In this document: positions 44,061 to 56,862 of the stretch, piece after piece
How positions within the stretch are numbered: the first letter of the stretch is position 1
Layout: each line of letters begins with the position of its first letter
Assembly: GCA_030549495.1 (NCBI GenBank)
Contig: JAUIRK010000570.1
Location: 62,001 to 126,000, forward strand
DNA from: Nectonema munidae
Lineage: Eukaryota > Nematomorpha > Nectonematoida > Nectonematidae
Length of the DNA: 64,000 nt
Reading direction: 5' to 3'
Translations under genes and position numbers: made by a program
The notes under the pieces: generated by a model
Database searches by the model: none
Told to the model about the DNA's origin: nothing
What the model saw: only the letters and a program-made list of their open reading frames with translations

Positions 44061-45499
44061 CCTATGAGTAAGTTATAGAAATGTTAATAAAACCCAATAA
44101 GTGCATCCCTAATCTACTGTCATTTACCTTGTTTCCTGCAGAACACAATTCCTGCATATTTAGATCATTTCGCCAAAAAGCAGCTACAGAACCTCTTAAT
44201 GAACTCACTAAATACACTTTTAATAATTGGATCGACAGTGATATATGGCTTATAATATGGTCCATGTTTGGCCACTTTAAAGCAATCGTGTTGAAAGAGA
44301 GCATTTTAAAATGGATTCAAATGGGGAAAAAGAAACAGCTATGCTTCTACATAATCATTGATATTTTATATGAAAAAGATACAGTGATTATCATATAACT
44401 TCGCTTAGTTTGGGAAAAAAATCTCAACCGATAAGTTAGCAAAAAAGATCATTAAAATTAGGATGTAATATTTACAATATGGAAAAGATACTCAACGGGA
44501 AACATACCTCCAAAAAATATTTTAAAAGCTTGCCTAAAATATGTCTACGAACCCGATGAAATCTAATTATATATAAATATCTAAAATATTGTAATTTATG
44601 TTTTTATCATATCAAACTTAGAAAATAGATAAGTTCTAATTTCTAAAAAGACTATTTGTCTACTTGTACTGTCTAATAATGAAGTATCTGATAAGCTGGT
44701 GACAAGAGGCTTTTTGACTGGTGCTGAGGAGAAAAAAGGCTTTTGGAAATTATTTTATATTATTATTTAATAAATATTTCACAACTCAATTCGTTTCTTT
44801 TAATTATTATTATATAAAAATAATAATCTTTGAATATTTTTTGTTTAATCTTGAATAAATGAAACAATTTAACTATCAAATAATAGCCTTCATCTAACAT
44901 CAACAATAAAGTGGGATATTTTTCGTTCATAAAACTAAGTTTGAGAGTTTAGCAATAAAAATGATTACATTTGTAATTATTGTGAAGCATTTACCTGTAT
45001 TTATTTAACAAAAATTGTATCAGTATTAAATTAAAGAGTAGCTAGATTCTTACTAACGTTAATTTTATGAATTAAAGGTCACAAAAATATTTCCATTTAC
45101 AACTAATATTATCTAGATTTGCATTTAAAAGAATAGTATATAAATAGATTTTTTACCATGTTTAGAATATGTTTTATGTTCAGACATCAAAAAATTAGCA
45201 GGTTTTTTTTTTTAAATCAAATAAAGATAATATTTAAAAAAATATATCTATTTGAACTGAGTTAAAAATTATTATTTAAATTAAAAAAAACTTAAAAAGG
45301 TTTTTAAAATAATTATCATAACTAGGTGGTTATTATCAATAAAATTAGAATTTTAAAAAGCAATTCGTATTACATTGAATATCTAATATATTCTTATATA
45401 GTAAAACAACTATTTTATTACAACAAATGTCCATGTAAAGCATCAAATCTACAATTTGTTAGAGATAACACCATTTCATATAAAAAAGTAGAACAAAAA
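44061..45499. other. No gene recognised
   Basis: Very AT-rich. A 105-codon plus-strand frame at 44081-44398 has no recognised content and partly overlaps a minus-strand frame of similar length, which suggests chance. Confidence 0.35.
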
Positions 45500-47942
45500 T
45501 GCTAGATAGTTTAAGCGCACTCGATGTAGATTTTGATATTAATTGTGATTTTTATTCAATCGAAAAATTTATCAATAAACTAAATATTTTCAACTCTCCT
45601 TCATTTTCTAATAAGTTTTTTTACTTTTGCATCTAAATTGTAGGACCTTATTGAAAAATTTTCGTGAACTTAATTCTTTCATAACTGACATAGGACTGAA
45701 ATTTGGAATCTGAGAGCAACATAGAAGGATTCAACCTTGTAACACAAAAACGACCAACAAAAGGAGGTGCTGTAGGAGCTTATTTGAAAAATACGTGAAA
45801 TATGAAACTGTACTATTTAAAAACTTTTCTGTAACTTCATTTGAGTACATGCTACTAAGAGTTTTCTCTCTGTTGAAATAAAAGTTTTGATAGTTTACAG
45901 ATCTCCTAGCACAAATTTATCTACGTTTCTCACAGAGTTTGAATCTTTACTTGAACAAATAATTGATACAAACTCTAAGATTTTTACCTCAGGTGATTTC
46001 AATATCAATTTAAGTAAACACAATAAAGACAATAGTTATAGAAACAGGTTTATGCACATATTGTTGGAAGCAAACTTTTATCCTAACATTTTAGGAATGA
46101 CCAGAGTGAGTAAATCTAGCTGTACTCTAATAGACAATATTTTTACTATGTCATGTTTTTCAGGTAATATTACAGTGGACATATCCGATCAGTTACCAAA
46201 CTTCATCTTCTATTATGATTTCTTCTCAAAGTATCTGGATGAAATAAAACCTATTCATCAGGAAGTACGTATCTACAACAGCAGTAGCATTTCAAAATTC
46301 TATGTTCTTTTATCCACACCAAATTAGTTCATTAATCACTCTCTTTGTGTGAACAGTTATTATGATGAATTAATTAAAAAAGTTTTAGACCGAATGCTGA
46401 CTCGTGGGAAACAGCAAGCCTTTTAGGCAAAAGAATAAAGAAAAATGGTTTAATTCAGAACTCGAAAATATGAAAAAAGAAAAACATCGATTATTATATA
46501 AGTTTTTTTTGAAAAATAATAATCTACTAGCATGGAGTATATATACAAAGGCCAGAAATAAGTATAACAAGCTTGTGGTCAAAACAAGTGTAAGCTTCTA
46601 TAATTCTAAGTTCGCAGTAATGAGAAGTGACCTGAATGGTACTTGGAAATTGATTAATGGCATTTTAGGAACTTCTAAAAATAGAAATACAAATCTTGAT
46701 GGGGCAAACTGAACTCTTATTTTGCAAGTATCTCAGTAGCTTCTAGTTCAAACGAATTGGATAGTTTTCTCTCTTCTAGAATTAGCGAATCTTTTTCCTT
46801 TTATGAAATTTCAGTGAATGAAATCTTAATGGTAGCTGCCTCACTTAAACCAAAATGTTCATCTAGATGGGACGGAATTTCAAACAAAATAGGTCTTATT
46901 TTAGTAAAATTTTATTTCACAGAATCTATGTGTTTTGTTTAATAAAATGTTTGAAGAGGAATGATATTCCTCAACAGGATTAACAATGCATCATTTTTAA
47001 ATCATGTGAAGAGGGTTACAAAACATAGGGGATATTTGTTTATTTTTTCAAAGCCTTCGACAGATTGAATCACAAAATCTTGTTTCAGAAACTATATAGC
47101 TACGGATTCAGGGGTAAATTTCTTAATTTACTTAAAAGTTTTCTTTCAGATAGGCAACAATATGTTTTTTTGAATAATAAATCTTCTGATATTATCACTT
47201 TGAAAGCAGGAGTGCCACAAGTTTCTATTCTGGGGCCTCTATTTTTTACGCTGTACATAAATGATATTTTTGAATTGGAGAATAATATGTTTAATATGTT
47301 TCTCTATGCCGATGATTGTGTAATTTTATACGAAAGTAAATATTCACATTTAGAATTTGATGTTATAAACGACATTCTATGTAAATTCTCTTATTGCTTT
47401 CATCAAATTTTCTCAATATTATTGTATCAAAATCCCATTATATATTTTTTTCTAAAAAAAGGAAACAATAGTACATGCCATCCTCTCAAGCTTGGAGAAA
47501 ATTTCCTTGATAAGTTGGAGTTCCACAAACACCTTTAAGTAATAATTGACTCCAATCTCACGTTTAGTGAACATTTAATCATCTTTTTAAAACAATATCT
47601 TTTACAATAGGAAGGTTGTTTAAATTACAGGAATTGTTTAACACAAAAACAAAGCTTTTAATTTTTAATTCTTTGATACAATCGGGGCTGTCTTATTGTA
47701 ATTTTATTTGGAGCAACAGTAGTAAGACACAATTTGCTATTAAATTGATTGAGAAAGGTGATCCTTTGGACATAAGGGAAAAATATAAAATTCTTGATTT
47801 GAAAGAAATAAGAGAATATCAGTTAGCTGACTTTGTCTATAAAAATATGCAAATGAAAAACGAATTTAGTCGCATCTTCTTAGAAAAACAGGATTCTCAC
47901 TGCTATAATGCGCGTTTGGGTCAAAATATTAGGAAAATATGA
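45500..47942 (+). mobile_element. CR1/Jockey-like LINE, broken
   Basis: Endonuclease: RPTKGGAVGAYLK, FEYMLLRVFS, IKVLIVYRSPSTNLSTFLTE, IFTSGDFNINLSKHN (catalytic D-N) and SCTLIDNIF. Linker: KEKWFNSELENMKKEKHRLL with KARNKYNKLV. Reverse transcriptase: FFKAFDRLNHKILFQKLYSY (first Asp), GVPQVSILGPLFFTLYINDI and MFLYADDCVILYES (YADD box intact). C-terminal: LLIFNSLIQSGLSYCNFIW. The piece between SSRWDGISNKI and FFKAFD, which should hold the first RT motifs, is deleted (about 46925-47040). There are at least six frameshifts. It is the most complete LINE in the window, covering both enzymatic domains, but long dead. No target duplication was identified. Confidence 0.8.
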
Positions 47943-48216
47943 TGCAAATATAAAAAATATTTTATTAGCAAAACATAGACACTTTGAACAAAATTCCTCT
48001 TTATTTGAGACAGATTAATTGATAAAAAAAATTAAAAAAAATACAAAAATTTCTTCTAAATCTGTAATTTAAATTTCTTCTTTAACCCTTTCAGGCACAG
48101 AAAAAGTTACGCAGTGAAAATGATGTGAAACCTTTTTAAAAAATGTTCCTGTAATATAACTAAGACAAAACTGAAGCATTTTTGAAATTAATGTCATTGA
48201 CCCAGGAAATTGATAA

Positions 48217-48232
48217 GGGACACCAGTGTCAC
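48217..48232. promoter_or_regulatory. Subterminal palindrome, left
   Basis: GGGACACCAGTGTCAC, an interrupted GGGACA...TGTC palindrome 130 bases inside the left end; related sites lie at 50791 and 51004. Possible transposase-binding site. Confidence 0.4.
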
Positions 48233-48333
48233 ACTGTGTACATAAGGAAAAAAATTTAAAATTTTCAAAAAAAATTTCATTTATTAGAAAATAGATTAAA
48301 AGTTTTAATGGTTGTTACTTTTAAACTTTTTTT

Positions 48334-48487
48334 GGTAATGTTGCACTATCCGTGCATGGATAAACGTCTTTCCTATGCAATTGGTTTTTATCGATGCATG
48401 GATAGATGCACGGTACTATCCGTGCATCGATAAAAAGCCAATTTCATAGGAAAGACGTTTATTGATTCATGGATAGTGCTAATTACC
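48334..48487. mobile_element. Foldback MITE with 8-bp target duplication, MULE-related ends
   Basis: CTTTTTTT flanks it on both sides (48326-48333 and 48488-48495). The body is nearly one palindrome: GGTAATGTTGCACTATCC at the left, GGGTAATTAGCACTATCC reversed at the right, with AAACGTCTTTCCTATG in both arms. It shares its outer 24 bases with the MULE left end at 3814 and with 56383. Confidence 0.75.
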
Positions 48488-48668
48488 CTTTTTTTTTATC
48501 TAGGAGATATTTTTCACCAAGTTATCTTATTAAATAGCCCTACAAATTTTTTAGTCTTAGTATCAAATGAAATTTGGGCATTGTGTTTTACTTTTGATCT
48601 AATAAAAAAGTTAATAAGGAAAAAATAAAAAATACTTTATTGAAAAAACTTGTTTTTAGTTTATTAAA

Positions 48669-50447
48669 TCATAATTCTAAATAAAAGTTCAAAAAACAGT
48701 TTCTATCTTTTTGTACACAGAGAAACTTTTCACAGGCACAAAAAATGAATGTTCTGCTTTCTCTTTTATTTTTACAATAAAATTGACATCTTTGTCTTCT
48801 CTCACTGAAATTAGGAAGATGAAGGAAATCTTTTTCTTTTGAGGTGGAAGAATAAGGGTACTTTCTGGATGTAAAGTTGTTTATCAATCGCGTAGCAATA
48901 ACCTGTTTAAATTCTATAAACGATTGACTATGTTCACTATTTTATTTTTTGAAAACCAGATAAGAATTTATGAGAGATGTTGCAAACAAATCAAAAAAAA
49001 TTCTTAGGTAATACTTATGTGTTGATCTATGATCATACTTGTAATAGCTTTTGTATTGATTGGACAAGTCTACTCCTCCCATATAACTATTGTAATTTGA
49101 GATCATAGTAGGTATTGCTTGAATAAAGCCATCTCTTTCTCTACGCTTTCTTTTTTTTCTGAGCTTCATACCTGTTGGCTTCATAAAGTTTGATAGCATT
49201 GTGATTCCACGAGTGTCGAACCATTTACAAACATTGATTTTACGATCAGTTGTTGGATAACAGTCAGTTTCGCCTTTTTTCATATCTTTATCATTTTTCA
49301 AATCGCCTGCGAGTAGTTTTCTATTTTCACGTATAATGCTAGTCGCCATAATACCTTTATCATGCAACATTTTCATAAGATTGAGAGTAGTAAAAAAACT
49401 GTCGAAATACAGATGACAACCAGTGTGGAAAACTTTTTGTGATAACTGCATTAGAACATTTCCGCCTAAAGAAAGCTCGATGCCTTTTTCTCTACCAACG
49501 TAGGGTTCTATTTGATAAACGAAACCTGTAATATCAGCTCTGACCCAACATTTGAAACTCCACTCAATAGGTTTTGCTTTAACATCCTGTTTCATACAAC
49601 ATTTGCCTTTAAATTTTATCATTCTTTCATCAATTGAATGATTTTTTTCTGGATAAAATATCTTTCCAAAAGCAGCATTATAATGTTTGAAAATCGGCCT
49701 CACTTTATGAGCCTCATCACCATCCATTTAATCATTCTTATTGAAATGAAAATATCGTTTGATTTCAGTAAATTTACTATATATCATGATATTTGAAATA
49801 TAGTTTACATTTAAACTTTTGTTCTTAGGCCAATAGTTTCTTATGGTCGGAAGCCTATGAAAACCAAACACAAAATGCATCCCAATAAAAGCAGAAATTT
49901 CATGCTCATTGGTTGAAAAAACATGACATTTTTCTCAGCATATCTTTGAGTTTCTACTAAAATTATATCTTTTAATAATATATCAAAATTTGTTACTTTT
50001 TTGAACACAAAAATTCGTCATATATGAGAAGAATCTAATAGTTATGAAAATGAATCCAAAAATTTACCGTATTCATTAGGATTTCTACAGATGGATTGGA
50101 GCACGCGCATTTCGAATTATTGCAGTCAATTCAATTTCAGGATTCTTCTCTTCTTCTTCATCTTGGAGAAACGCTTCATTATTAGAAATTCTTACTGAGC
50201 TACATCCTGCTTCATCACCAGATATCAGAGCTTGAATATCATGATTGTCCAACTTTAAAAATTCATCTTCTGAGTTTTCAGCGTAGATAATTTCAGTTAT
50301 ATCTTTTTTACTTATTGCCAATTCTCTTCCATTATGGTATATTTTACTTTTCAGAGACATAAGAAAGGATAAAAAGTAAAACTTGGTGATGAAGTTAAAA
50401 AATATGAACAATTCAGTTTTATCTGCTCCCTTTTTTAGAGTTGTCAA
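48669..50447 (-). pseudogene. piggyBac transposase, copy 3, near complete
   Basis: N-terminal acidic region at 50447-50085 (ENSEDEFLKLDNHDIQALIS); then NEHEISAFIGMHFVFGFHRL, PTIRNYWPKNKSL, FTEIKRYFHFNKND; after one stop, DEAHKVRPIFKHYNAAF, HSIDERMIKFKGKCCMKQ (first Asp), LYFDSFFTTLNLMKML (second), MGGVDLSNQYKSYYKYDHRS (third) and LRIFFDLFATSLINSYLV. A separate frame, 48887-48669, supplies the cysteine-rich tail: RRQRCQFYCKNKRE..IFCAC..FLC. Breaks: one in-frame stop near 49731, a frameshift near 49918 and one between 48942 and 48887. All catalytic acids and most zinc ligands remain; this is the youngest-looking piggyBac here. Confidence 0.85.
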
Positions 50448-50790
50448 AATTAGTCTACTATAAATGATAGATTCTCTTCTGCATTAACATCTGTGATGTG
50501 TGTTGCTAACAAGTCGTGCAGGTTCCACGGGATTCAATACAGAGGCATAAAAATTTGAAAACACATATATTAGCACATTTGACAGCTAAAAATTTTTAAA
50601 CTGCTGATATCTACTCTCACACAGGAAAGAGAGAAAAAGATTAGGATAGCTGTCAAATTATTGAAATATGTATCTATTATTTTTTGTGTCTTTGGAAGTA
50701 ATCTCTAAGTATAGTCATTCACATCTTATAAAAATTTGTTTTATGTATCTTATTATATGGACATTTATAATTGTTCCACAAAAGCATAAT

Positions 50791-50806
50791 GGGACACTGA
50801 AGTCCC
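50791..50806. promoter_or_regulatory. Subterminal palindrome, right inner
   Basis: GGGACACTGAAGTCCC, the inner of two such sites near the right end. Confidence 0.45.
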
Positions 50807-51003
50807 ACACAAAAAAGTAAATTTAATGGTATCACTTAATAGTTCATATTTTTTTCCCCTTTGTAAACAATTTTGACAGAAAAATTTGAAAAAAAAATTT
50901 AAAATTTTGATATAATTAAATTGAAATAAAGGTTATATTACTAAAAAGTTGATTTAACGTGCAAGTAACTTGCTCATTTTTTTTCATTTTAATTTTTTTG
51001 TTT

Positions 51004-51019
51004 GGGACAGCAATGTCCC
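51004..51019. promoter_or_regulatory. Subterminal palindrome, right outer
   Basis: GGGACAGCAATGTCCC, a perfect 6-base-armed palindrome just inside the terminal repeat. Confidence 0.5.
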
Positions 51020-51039
51020 ATTATGCCTGAAAGGGTTTG

Positions 51040-52369
51040 TAGAAAAATTGATTTTGAACTTTGCGCTACTACAGATGGAAATGCTTTTGAACCTAATAGG
51101 ACGGAAGAAAAAGAAAGAATGCTTAGAGGTGATGGCGTGAAGGATGATGAACTGTCTGTAATCAAAGCAGCAGATTTTTCAAAAAGGACTGCTCTTGAAG
51201 ACTCTTCCACCCAAATCTGCATCACTCTTTACATCCTTATCTCCATCCATATTCTTTAGCATATCAAGAGAATAACAGTTTGCTCTATTAGCACAGCACC
51301 AATTACATTCCTTCTTCATGGTTTTGGAGCCTTTACTAATCCTCTTTGCTTGTTTTCAACATATACGATTTCTACATCAATGGTGAAAGAAACGTTTTCC
51401 CCTTTACACTCTCACCTTTCCTATATACCTTGTCGTCTATCTCATCATTTCAATTCTTTATTTTTCATTTGCCCTGGAGTCTTATAGTGCTTTTAAACAA
51501 GTTTTCACTTATTGCAAGAACAGACAAACAACTTGAATTGTTTGGTGTTCTTAAATAAATTTATATTATTATTATATAAACTTGAAGGCAAACAAATATA
51601 AGAAGGAGAAGTTTATTGAAAATCAAAGATTCACAAAATATACAATAACACACTAGCACACATACGGCTAACAAAAGTCGCTTTCCATGTAAATTTTTAA
51701 TCAATAAATGCTTAATATTCAAAAGTGTTTATAAATGTATTATAAACATCTTAATGAACATAATAAAGGAGTTAAAATTCAATAAAAAAATATGTTGCAT
51801 AAAATCTGATATAGTAAATGTAAAATATATTATTACTAAAACATACATAGATAAAACATGCATACAAGATATAAACATACATGAAAAAAGAAAAATGCAT
51901 ATTACATAGAACACATATAACAATTACAGTAATTTTTGGACTATGGGACGCATTTTAAGTAACTTTATTTTTTTGTGAGAACAAGAATGCGCATTTTATA
52001 TTAGAGCTTTTTTTAATTTAAAAAAAGATTTTGAATTTTATTAAGAAATGAAGATATAATCTTTAAAAATGAAATCTATATTAAAATCAGTTTTTAACCA
52101 AATCTCTTGTAAAGCTATAACATGAAAGGTAATTTAAGAAACGCACCGATTTTCATATTTCGCGTGAAGAGTTTGAGTGCTTATGAAAAGAATATTCACA
52201 TCTGCCAAGTCATCACCAACATTTTCGAGACTATACCCCCTGCAGTTTATAATTATCAAATTGTTCAGTATTGCAAAATGGGTTAAGTTAAAAAAAAATC
52301 ATTTCTGTTATTACTCATTTATAAAAAACTATAACTATCATATTCTCTCTTTTTTTATTATCAATTCTT
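51040..52369. other. No gene recognised
   Basis: The first 200 bases are GC-richer and open on the plus strand (DGNAFEPNRTEEKERMLRGD) but cannot be assigned. A segment at about 51440-51560 ending in (TTA)n might be the 3' end of a LINE. The rest is AT-rich. Confidence 0.35.
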
Positions 52370-52612
52370 TCATATTAGTAAACGATAAATAATCTTTATT
52401 AAAGAATTTTTTGTACATTTATTATTTTTAGATCTTAAACATTTGAAAGATTTCTTAGTATTACATTTAACAAAAGTGTGGAAATCTGAAAAACATGCAT
52501 AACATTTAATTGATTTTTTACAATTCAAAGTTGAATCAATTAAGACAAATAAAAAGAATTTGGACAATTTAAAAAAAATAGAAGACCAAAAAATATTTTG
52601 TTCTTTTGACAA
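52370..52612 (-). other. Possible retroelement gag fossil (zinc knuckle)
   Basis: An 80-codon frame with a CCHC knuckle (CYACFSDFHTFVKC, spacing C-x2-C-x4-H-x4-C) and a further cysteine pair, a pattern seen in gag proteins of BEL/Pao-type LTR elements. No protease, reverse transcriptase or LTR was seen nearby. If real it is an old, broken fragment; a host zinc-knuckle protein is also possible. Confidence 0.25.
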
Positions 52613-52701
52613 ATTTTTTAATATACTTTCCTTTTTGAGTAATGATTAGATTAAAATAAGCATTTTATTTTGAGTAATTACTTTACCAAATGCATCTAGA
52701 G

Positions 52702-53974
52702 CAGGGGTTCCCAACCCCAAATGGGGTTGACGGGCATTTTTTGGGGTCGCCAAGACTTCAAAATAAAACATTTTCAACTCTTAATTCTAAGAGTATTTAA
52801 TGATATACTTTCACATATTAGTTAAGAGATAGTTGAAATTTTTTTATTTATTTTTAACAAAGATAAATTAAGAAAGGTATGAAAAGAAACCTACAAAAAT
52901 AAAAATCAATTTTAATTTTCATATCTTAAAGGAAGACATAGAGAGAGAAGAAAAAAGGTGTTAAATAACCATTGATTTATTTTCTTCATGCTTTTCTCCT
53001 ACAATCAGTATATACGCTATTTTCCTTTTCTTCATTGTCATTTTTCGTAAGTTTTTTTAATATCTTTTACATAATTTGTCGATGTGTGTGTATATATGTG
53101 TATGAGTTTGCTATGCACACCCAGCCTCATGGATGGGAGTTTGGTGCGCAAAGGGGTGGGCTAGTAATTTAATTTATATTTCATTTCAAATTCTTTAGTC
53201 ATGTCCAGAAAACGGGTGTACAAAGAAGAATTTTTTCACTCTATTATCGTGTCTCATCGATGATGGAACCGAAAAACCACAATGAGTTGTATGTTGGGAA
53301 GTGGTCAGTCACGAGTCGCTAAGAAAATAATCTCAAGCATCCAACTCTGGCAGAGGAAAACATCCAACTCTGGCAGAGAAAGGTCTTGAGTATTCTAAGG
53401 GGAAAGAAGAACTGAATAGTCAGCAGTTAGACAATTATATGCCCAATGGCGTGTATTCTATTCAACAACCAACACTTCCTGTCTTGTTGCAAAAAAATTG
53501 CTAGGTGTGTGCAGCCACATACAATTGGAGAAAAGTAGTAACGCCAGCAGCCCTTGACATCGTTTGTACCATCCTTGAAGATTTTAAAGGATACTATTAG
53601 ATATTAAAAAAATTAATTCTAAAATATATTTAATAAGAACTTATAAACATTTTGAACAAATAAAGATCTTTTGTTTGTTTCTTAAAACTAAATCGTTCGA
53701 TTAGCAATGTTGAAAGTAAGTTTCAAAAGGTAAGATATCAAAATGTGTCCCCTACTTTTTAGCGTCTATTACATAAAATAAGTTTTGATGTATTACTCTC
53801 CAAAAGGATATTTTTTCTTCATCAAATACCACTTGTTATATAAATGATCTTTCACTGAAGGTTGGTTGGTTGGAGATATCAAAGAACTTTCAGCCGTAAG
53901 ATATGCTTACATTATGCTTGATGGTTAATCACAGTTTTTGGGAATTTATTTTTAAGAGTTGGGAACAACCATTG
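52702..53974. mobile_element. Possible non-autonomous hAT element
   Basis: Left end CAGGGGTTCCCAACCCCAAA is a textbook hAT terminus. A partial mirror, reversed CAATGGTTGTTCCCAACTC, ends at 53974. The 8-bp flanks (ATCTAGAG, AGGCTATT) do not match, so the right boundary is uncertain. No transposase was recognised between them. Confidence 0.45.
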
Positions 53975-56382
53975 AGGCTATTCACTGAAGGTAAAAAAAT
54001 ATAAGAAAATTATAAAAATTAGCAAAAGAAGAAAAATACATTTAAAACTTTTTATGGCGAATTAATCGTAGGCACGTATGTTATGTTTTTCCAAATACTT
54101 TTTAAAAAAGTTTTATTGGGAGCATTTCTAGAAATGAATATTCCTTTATACAGTTTAAATCTTCCCTGCTGTTTGAAAGTTTAGGTATATCACTGCCTTT
54201 GTTATAAAATTAATGTATGAATTTTTTTATAGGTTTGGAAAAAGAAAATTTTAAATAATAAAAATTTTATCAAAAATACAAATATAAGGCAGAATATTAA
54301 CAAATTTGTATGAATACCTTATGAGTCAGAAATTATTCATATCTAAAAAAATATAAATCCTGAAATAGTTACAATAATGCACTGAATAATCAATATGATG
54401 TAGAATGTTTTTTTTAGTTATCGGTATCGCATCCTAGGAAGAATGATCTTCCATGGCTAGATAGATTGTAAGGATAGTCACGATCACAATCAAAGCGAGA
54501 CCATCTAAAATGAGACCATACAAGGATTCCAAGAAAATGAAAGTAAGTACTATTTTAAATTTATATGCGCGAATCCATTGTTTAGGATATTCTGAATTTA
54601 AAAATATAATCTTTGTTAAACTATACATATAATAAATGCCGAAATTTTGTATTCTCAATATTTTCTTAGTGATATTAACATTTTGCAAACATCATTTTTA
54701 TTTTTTCTATTTACATGTAATTTTATTTATTTTTTTCATTACTTTTTAGTTAAATTTACCTTTTTTGAGTTGAATTTAATAGGATCCTTGAATTTAGTAC
54801 GGATTTTTTTGATCTTAGGCATTGTAACATGATAAATTATCTTATTTTTAAAATTTTATTGAAAAATCTAAATTTTGCAATTTTATAGTTAAATCAAACT
54901 TTTTAAACACCAATCATTTCTTCCTAAATATCTTTTAAGTGACTTCAATAATGATACTATGACATTTCATTGATAGAAATTAGTTAACAGACGTCAATGA
55001 TAAATGAAGTTAAGTTTCTTTAAAACAATTTTCCAACGTCATTTTATTGAATTGATTAACTACTAATTAATGACTATTTAACTAACTAATAAATTAACTA
55101 ATCGTTATTAACTTTTAATAACTAATTTAATAATATTAAGAACTAAGTTTTAGTAGTGTAATTATAAAAACAACTATCTTTAAAACCCAGATAGTTTTCA
55201 TAATAAATTGCTAAATTTTAAAACATACATTCTTGAAATATCCAATTCGATTTAACTATAAGTCAACCAAGATTAGAATTTATAGTTATATGGTTATGAA
55301 AATTGTAAGTAAATAAACTGTGGGGAGGATGAACTCATCCGATTGTAAGTATTAATTTGTAAAAAAATCAAAATCAGAAAAGAGAAGACTAAAAATGAAA
55401 AATCATTGAAAAGCTTTGGGGTTTTGGCAATTACAAGCTTAAATAGATAAATTAATGAATAAATATCATCTTATTTAAATAATAGGTTATGTTTGAATAT
55501 GGTAAAAATTCATCATAGTAAATAATTGATTATATATCTTCAAATTATTAGGTCCGAATGAGAGTAAAAAAACTCACCATTAATCCTATGACGACCATAA
55601 TTATATTAAAGGCTATACTTTTGCCTATATATTTATATTTATAATATAAAACAAATAATATTTATAATATAAAATAAATATGACAAAATTTAATCTAAAT
55701 CTCAAATAAGATGGCTCTAAGCCTCAAGTGCTAGTGAAATCTCTTCCTATTTTTAACAAAGTACATTTTGTATTTATTAAAGCTCCGTAGCTTTTATATT
55801 TATAGTTACTCCTTTGAGCACCATAATACTTAAGGCTAATCCCCTCTGCTCTCCTTTTCAATGAAAATTGATACATTTAGGAGAAGATTTTTATTTCTCG
55901 TGAAACTGCTTGTGTGTCACGCGAATGCTAAGAGGGTTAAAGCTTAAGTATTTCATGCATTTTAACGTGTGGAAAAGTAAAATACTGCTTTTAAGGAAAG
56001 TTTAGTCCGATTTTCAAGCTATGACATAAAAGTTCAATGTTTATAATGCCTCAAAATTTTAAGTTACACAGTACATCTACAAATAAATTGTGTGGCTTGG
56101 ATTAAATAATATGCCAAGGTTTATGTATTTTAACTAAAAAAATTAGCAATCAATGGAGTTTGAATGAAAATCGTGTATTTTTTAAGATGAAAGAAAATAG
56201 TTGAACCTTGTACTTTAAGATTATTGCTATTCGATGTTTATATTTTGCAAAAAAAATATAGATTTGTCATGCTTCTAAGCAAAAAAAAGAATGTGTGCTT
56301 AGGCGAAAAGCTTTTCAATATCAGACAATAGTAATGCATAAATATAAAGATATAACACTGAGACTTTTTATATCATTTTACA
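53975..56382. other. No gene recognised
   Basis: AT-rich. TTCACTGAAGGT occurs at 53852 and again at 53981, which could be a small duplication. Tracts rich in TTAACTAACT near 55060-55140 are low complexity. Confidence 0.4.
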
Positions 56383-56468
56383 GGTAATGTTGCACTATCC
56401 GTACATCGATAAACGTCTTTCCTATGCAATTGGCTTTTTATCGATGCACGGTGCTATGCGTGTGTACC
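56383..56468 (+). mobile_element. Half of a GCACTATCC foldback MITE
   Basis: GGTAATGTTGCACTATCC then AAACGTCTTTCCTATGCAAT and TCGATGCACGGTGCTATGCG match the left half of the MITE at 48334. The right half is absent. Confidence 0.7.
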
Positions 56469-56728
56469 TATCCATTTGGTAAATACTATTTAGACGTAAA
56501 AATGAGCGCTGAGGTGCTGCTTTTCAGGTAAAGAAATAATAGTATAGAAAACATCAGAGTACGCAAATGAATAGCATCCCTTTAGCGTAATTTGTTTTAT
56601 TCAAACATATTTTTGATTTGCCATTCCTACTACTAGGTGCCAGTCTCTATCTATATCTTATATGTAAAAATAAGGATAAAATCTGATTCATTGAAACGAT
56701 GTGCCCTTAGTACGCTTCACGCCATTAA

Positions 56729-56858
56729 CCCATTTAAGACCAAGCAAAGCAGACGGTATCTAAAAAAACGCAGACGATTTATATTCAAAGTCATTGAAAA
56801 AAGCAGACGAAGATGAAATTACTTATGTTCCAAAATAGGAACATTGGTCGTAAATGGG
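56729..56858. mobile_element. piggyBac-type MITE, 130 bp, TTAA on both sides
   Basis: TTAA at 56725-56728 and 56859-56862; ends CCCATTTAAGACCAA and, reversed, CCCATTTACGACCAA: 15 bp with one mismatch. AGACGGTAT and AGACGAT repeats lie within. A third similar end (AAATGGGTTAG) stands alone at 57367. Confidence 0.8.
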
Positions 56859-56862
56859 TTAA

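Larger units (their letters stand above)
48086..51035 (-). mobile_element. piggyBac-like transposon copy 3, both ends present
   Basis: Ends CCCTTTCAGGCACAG (48086) and TGCCTGAAAGGG (reading into 51035) form an inverted pair. The left flank is TTAA; the right is TTTG, so one copy of the target site has mutated. Length about 2950 bp. The transposase occupies 48669-50447; each flank carries GGGAC-type palindromes; a 154-bp MITE lies in the left flank (48334-48487). Confidence 0.8.

Noticed and set aside
52702-53974. Firm hAT element with both ends
   Set aside because: The left end is convincing but the right match is partial and the 8-bp flanks differ; retained only at low confidence.
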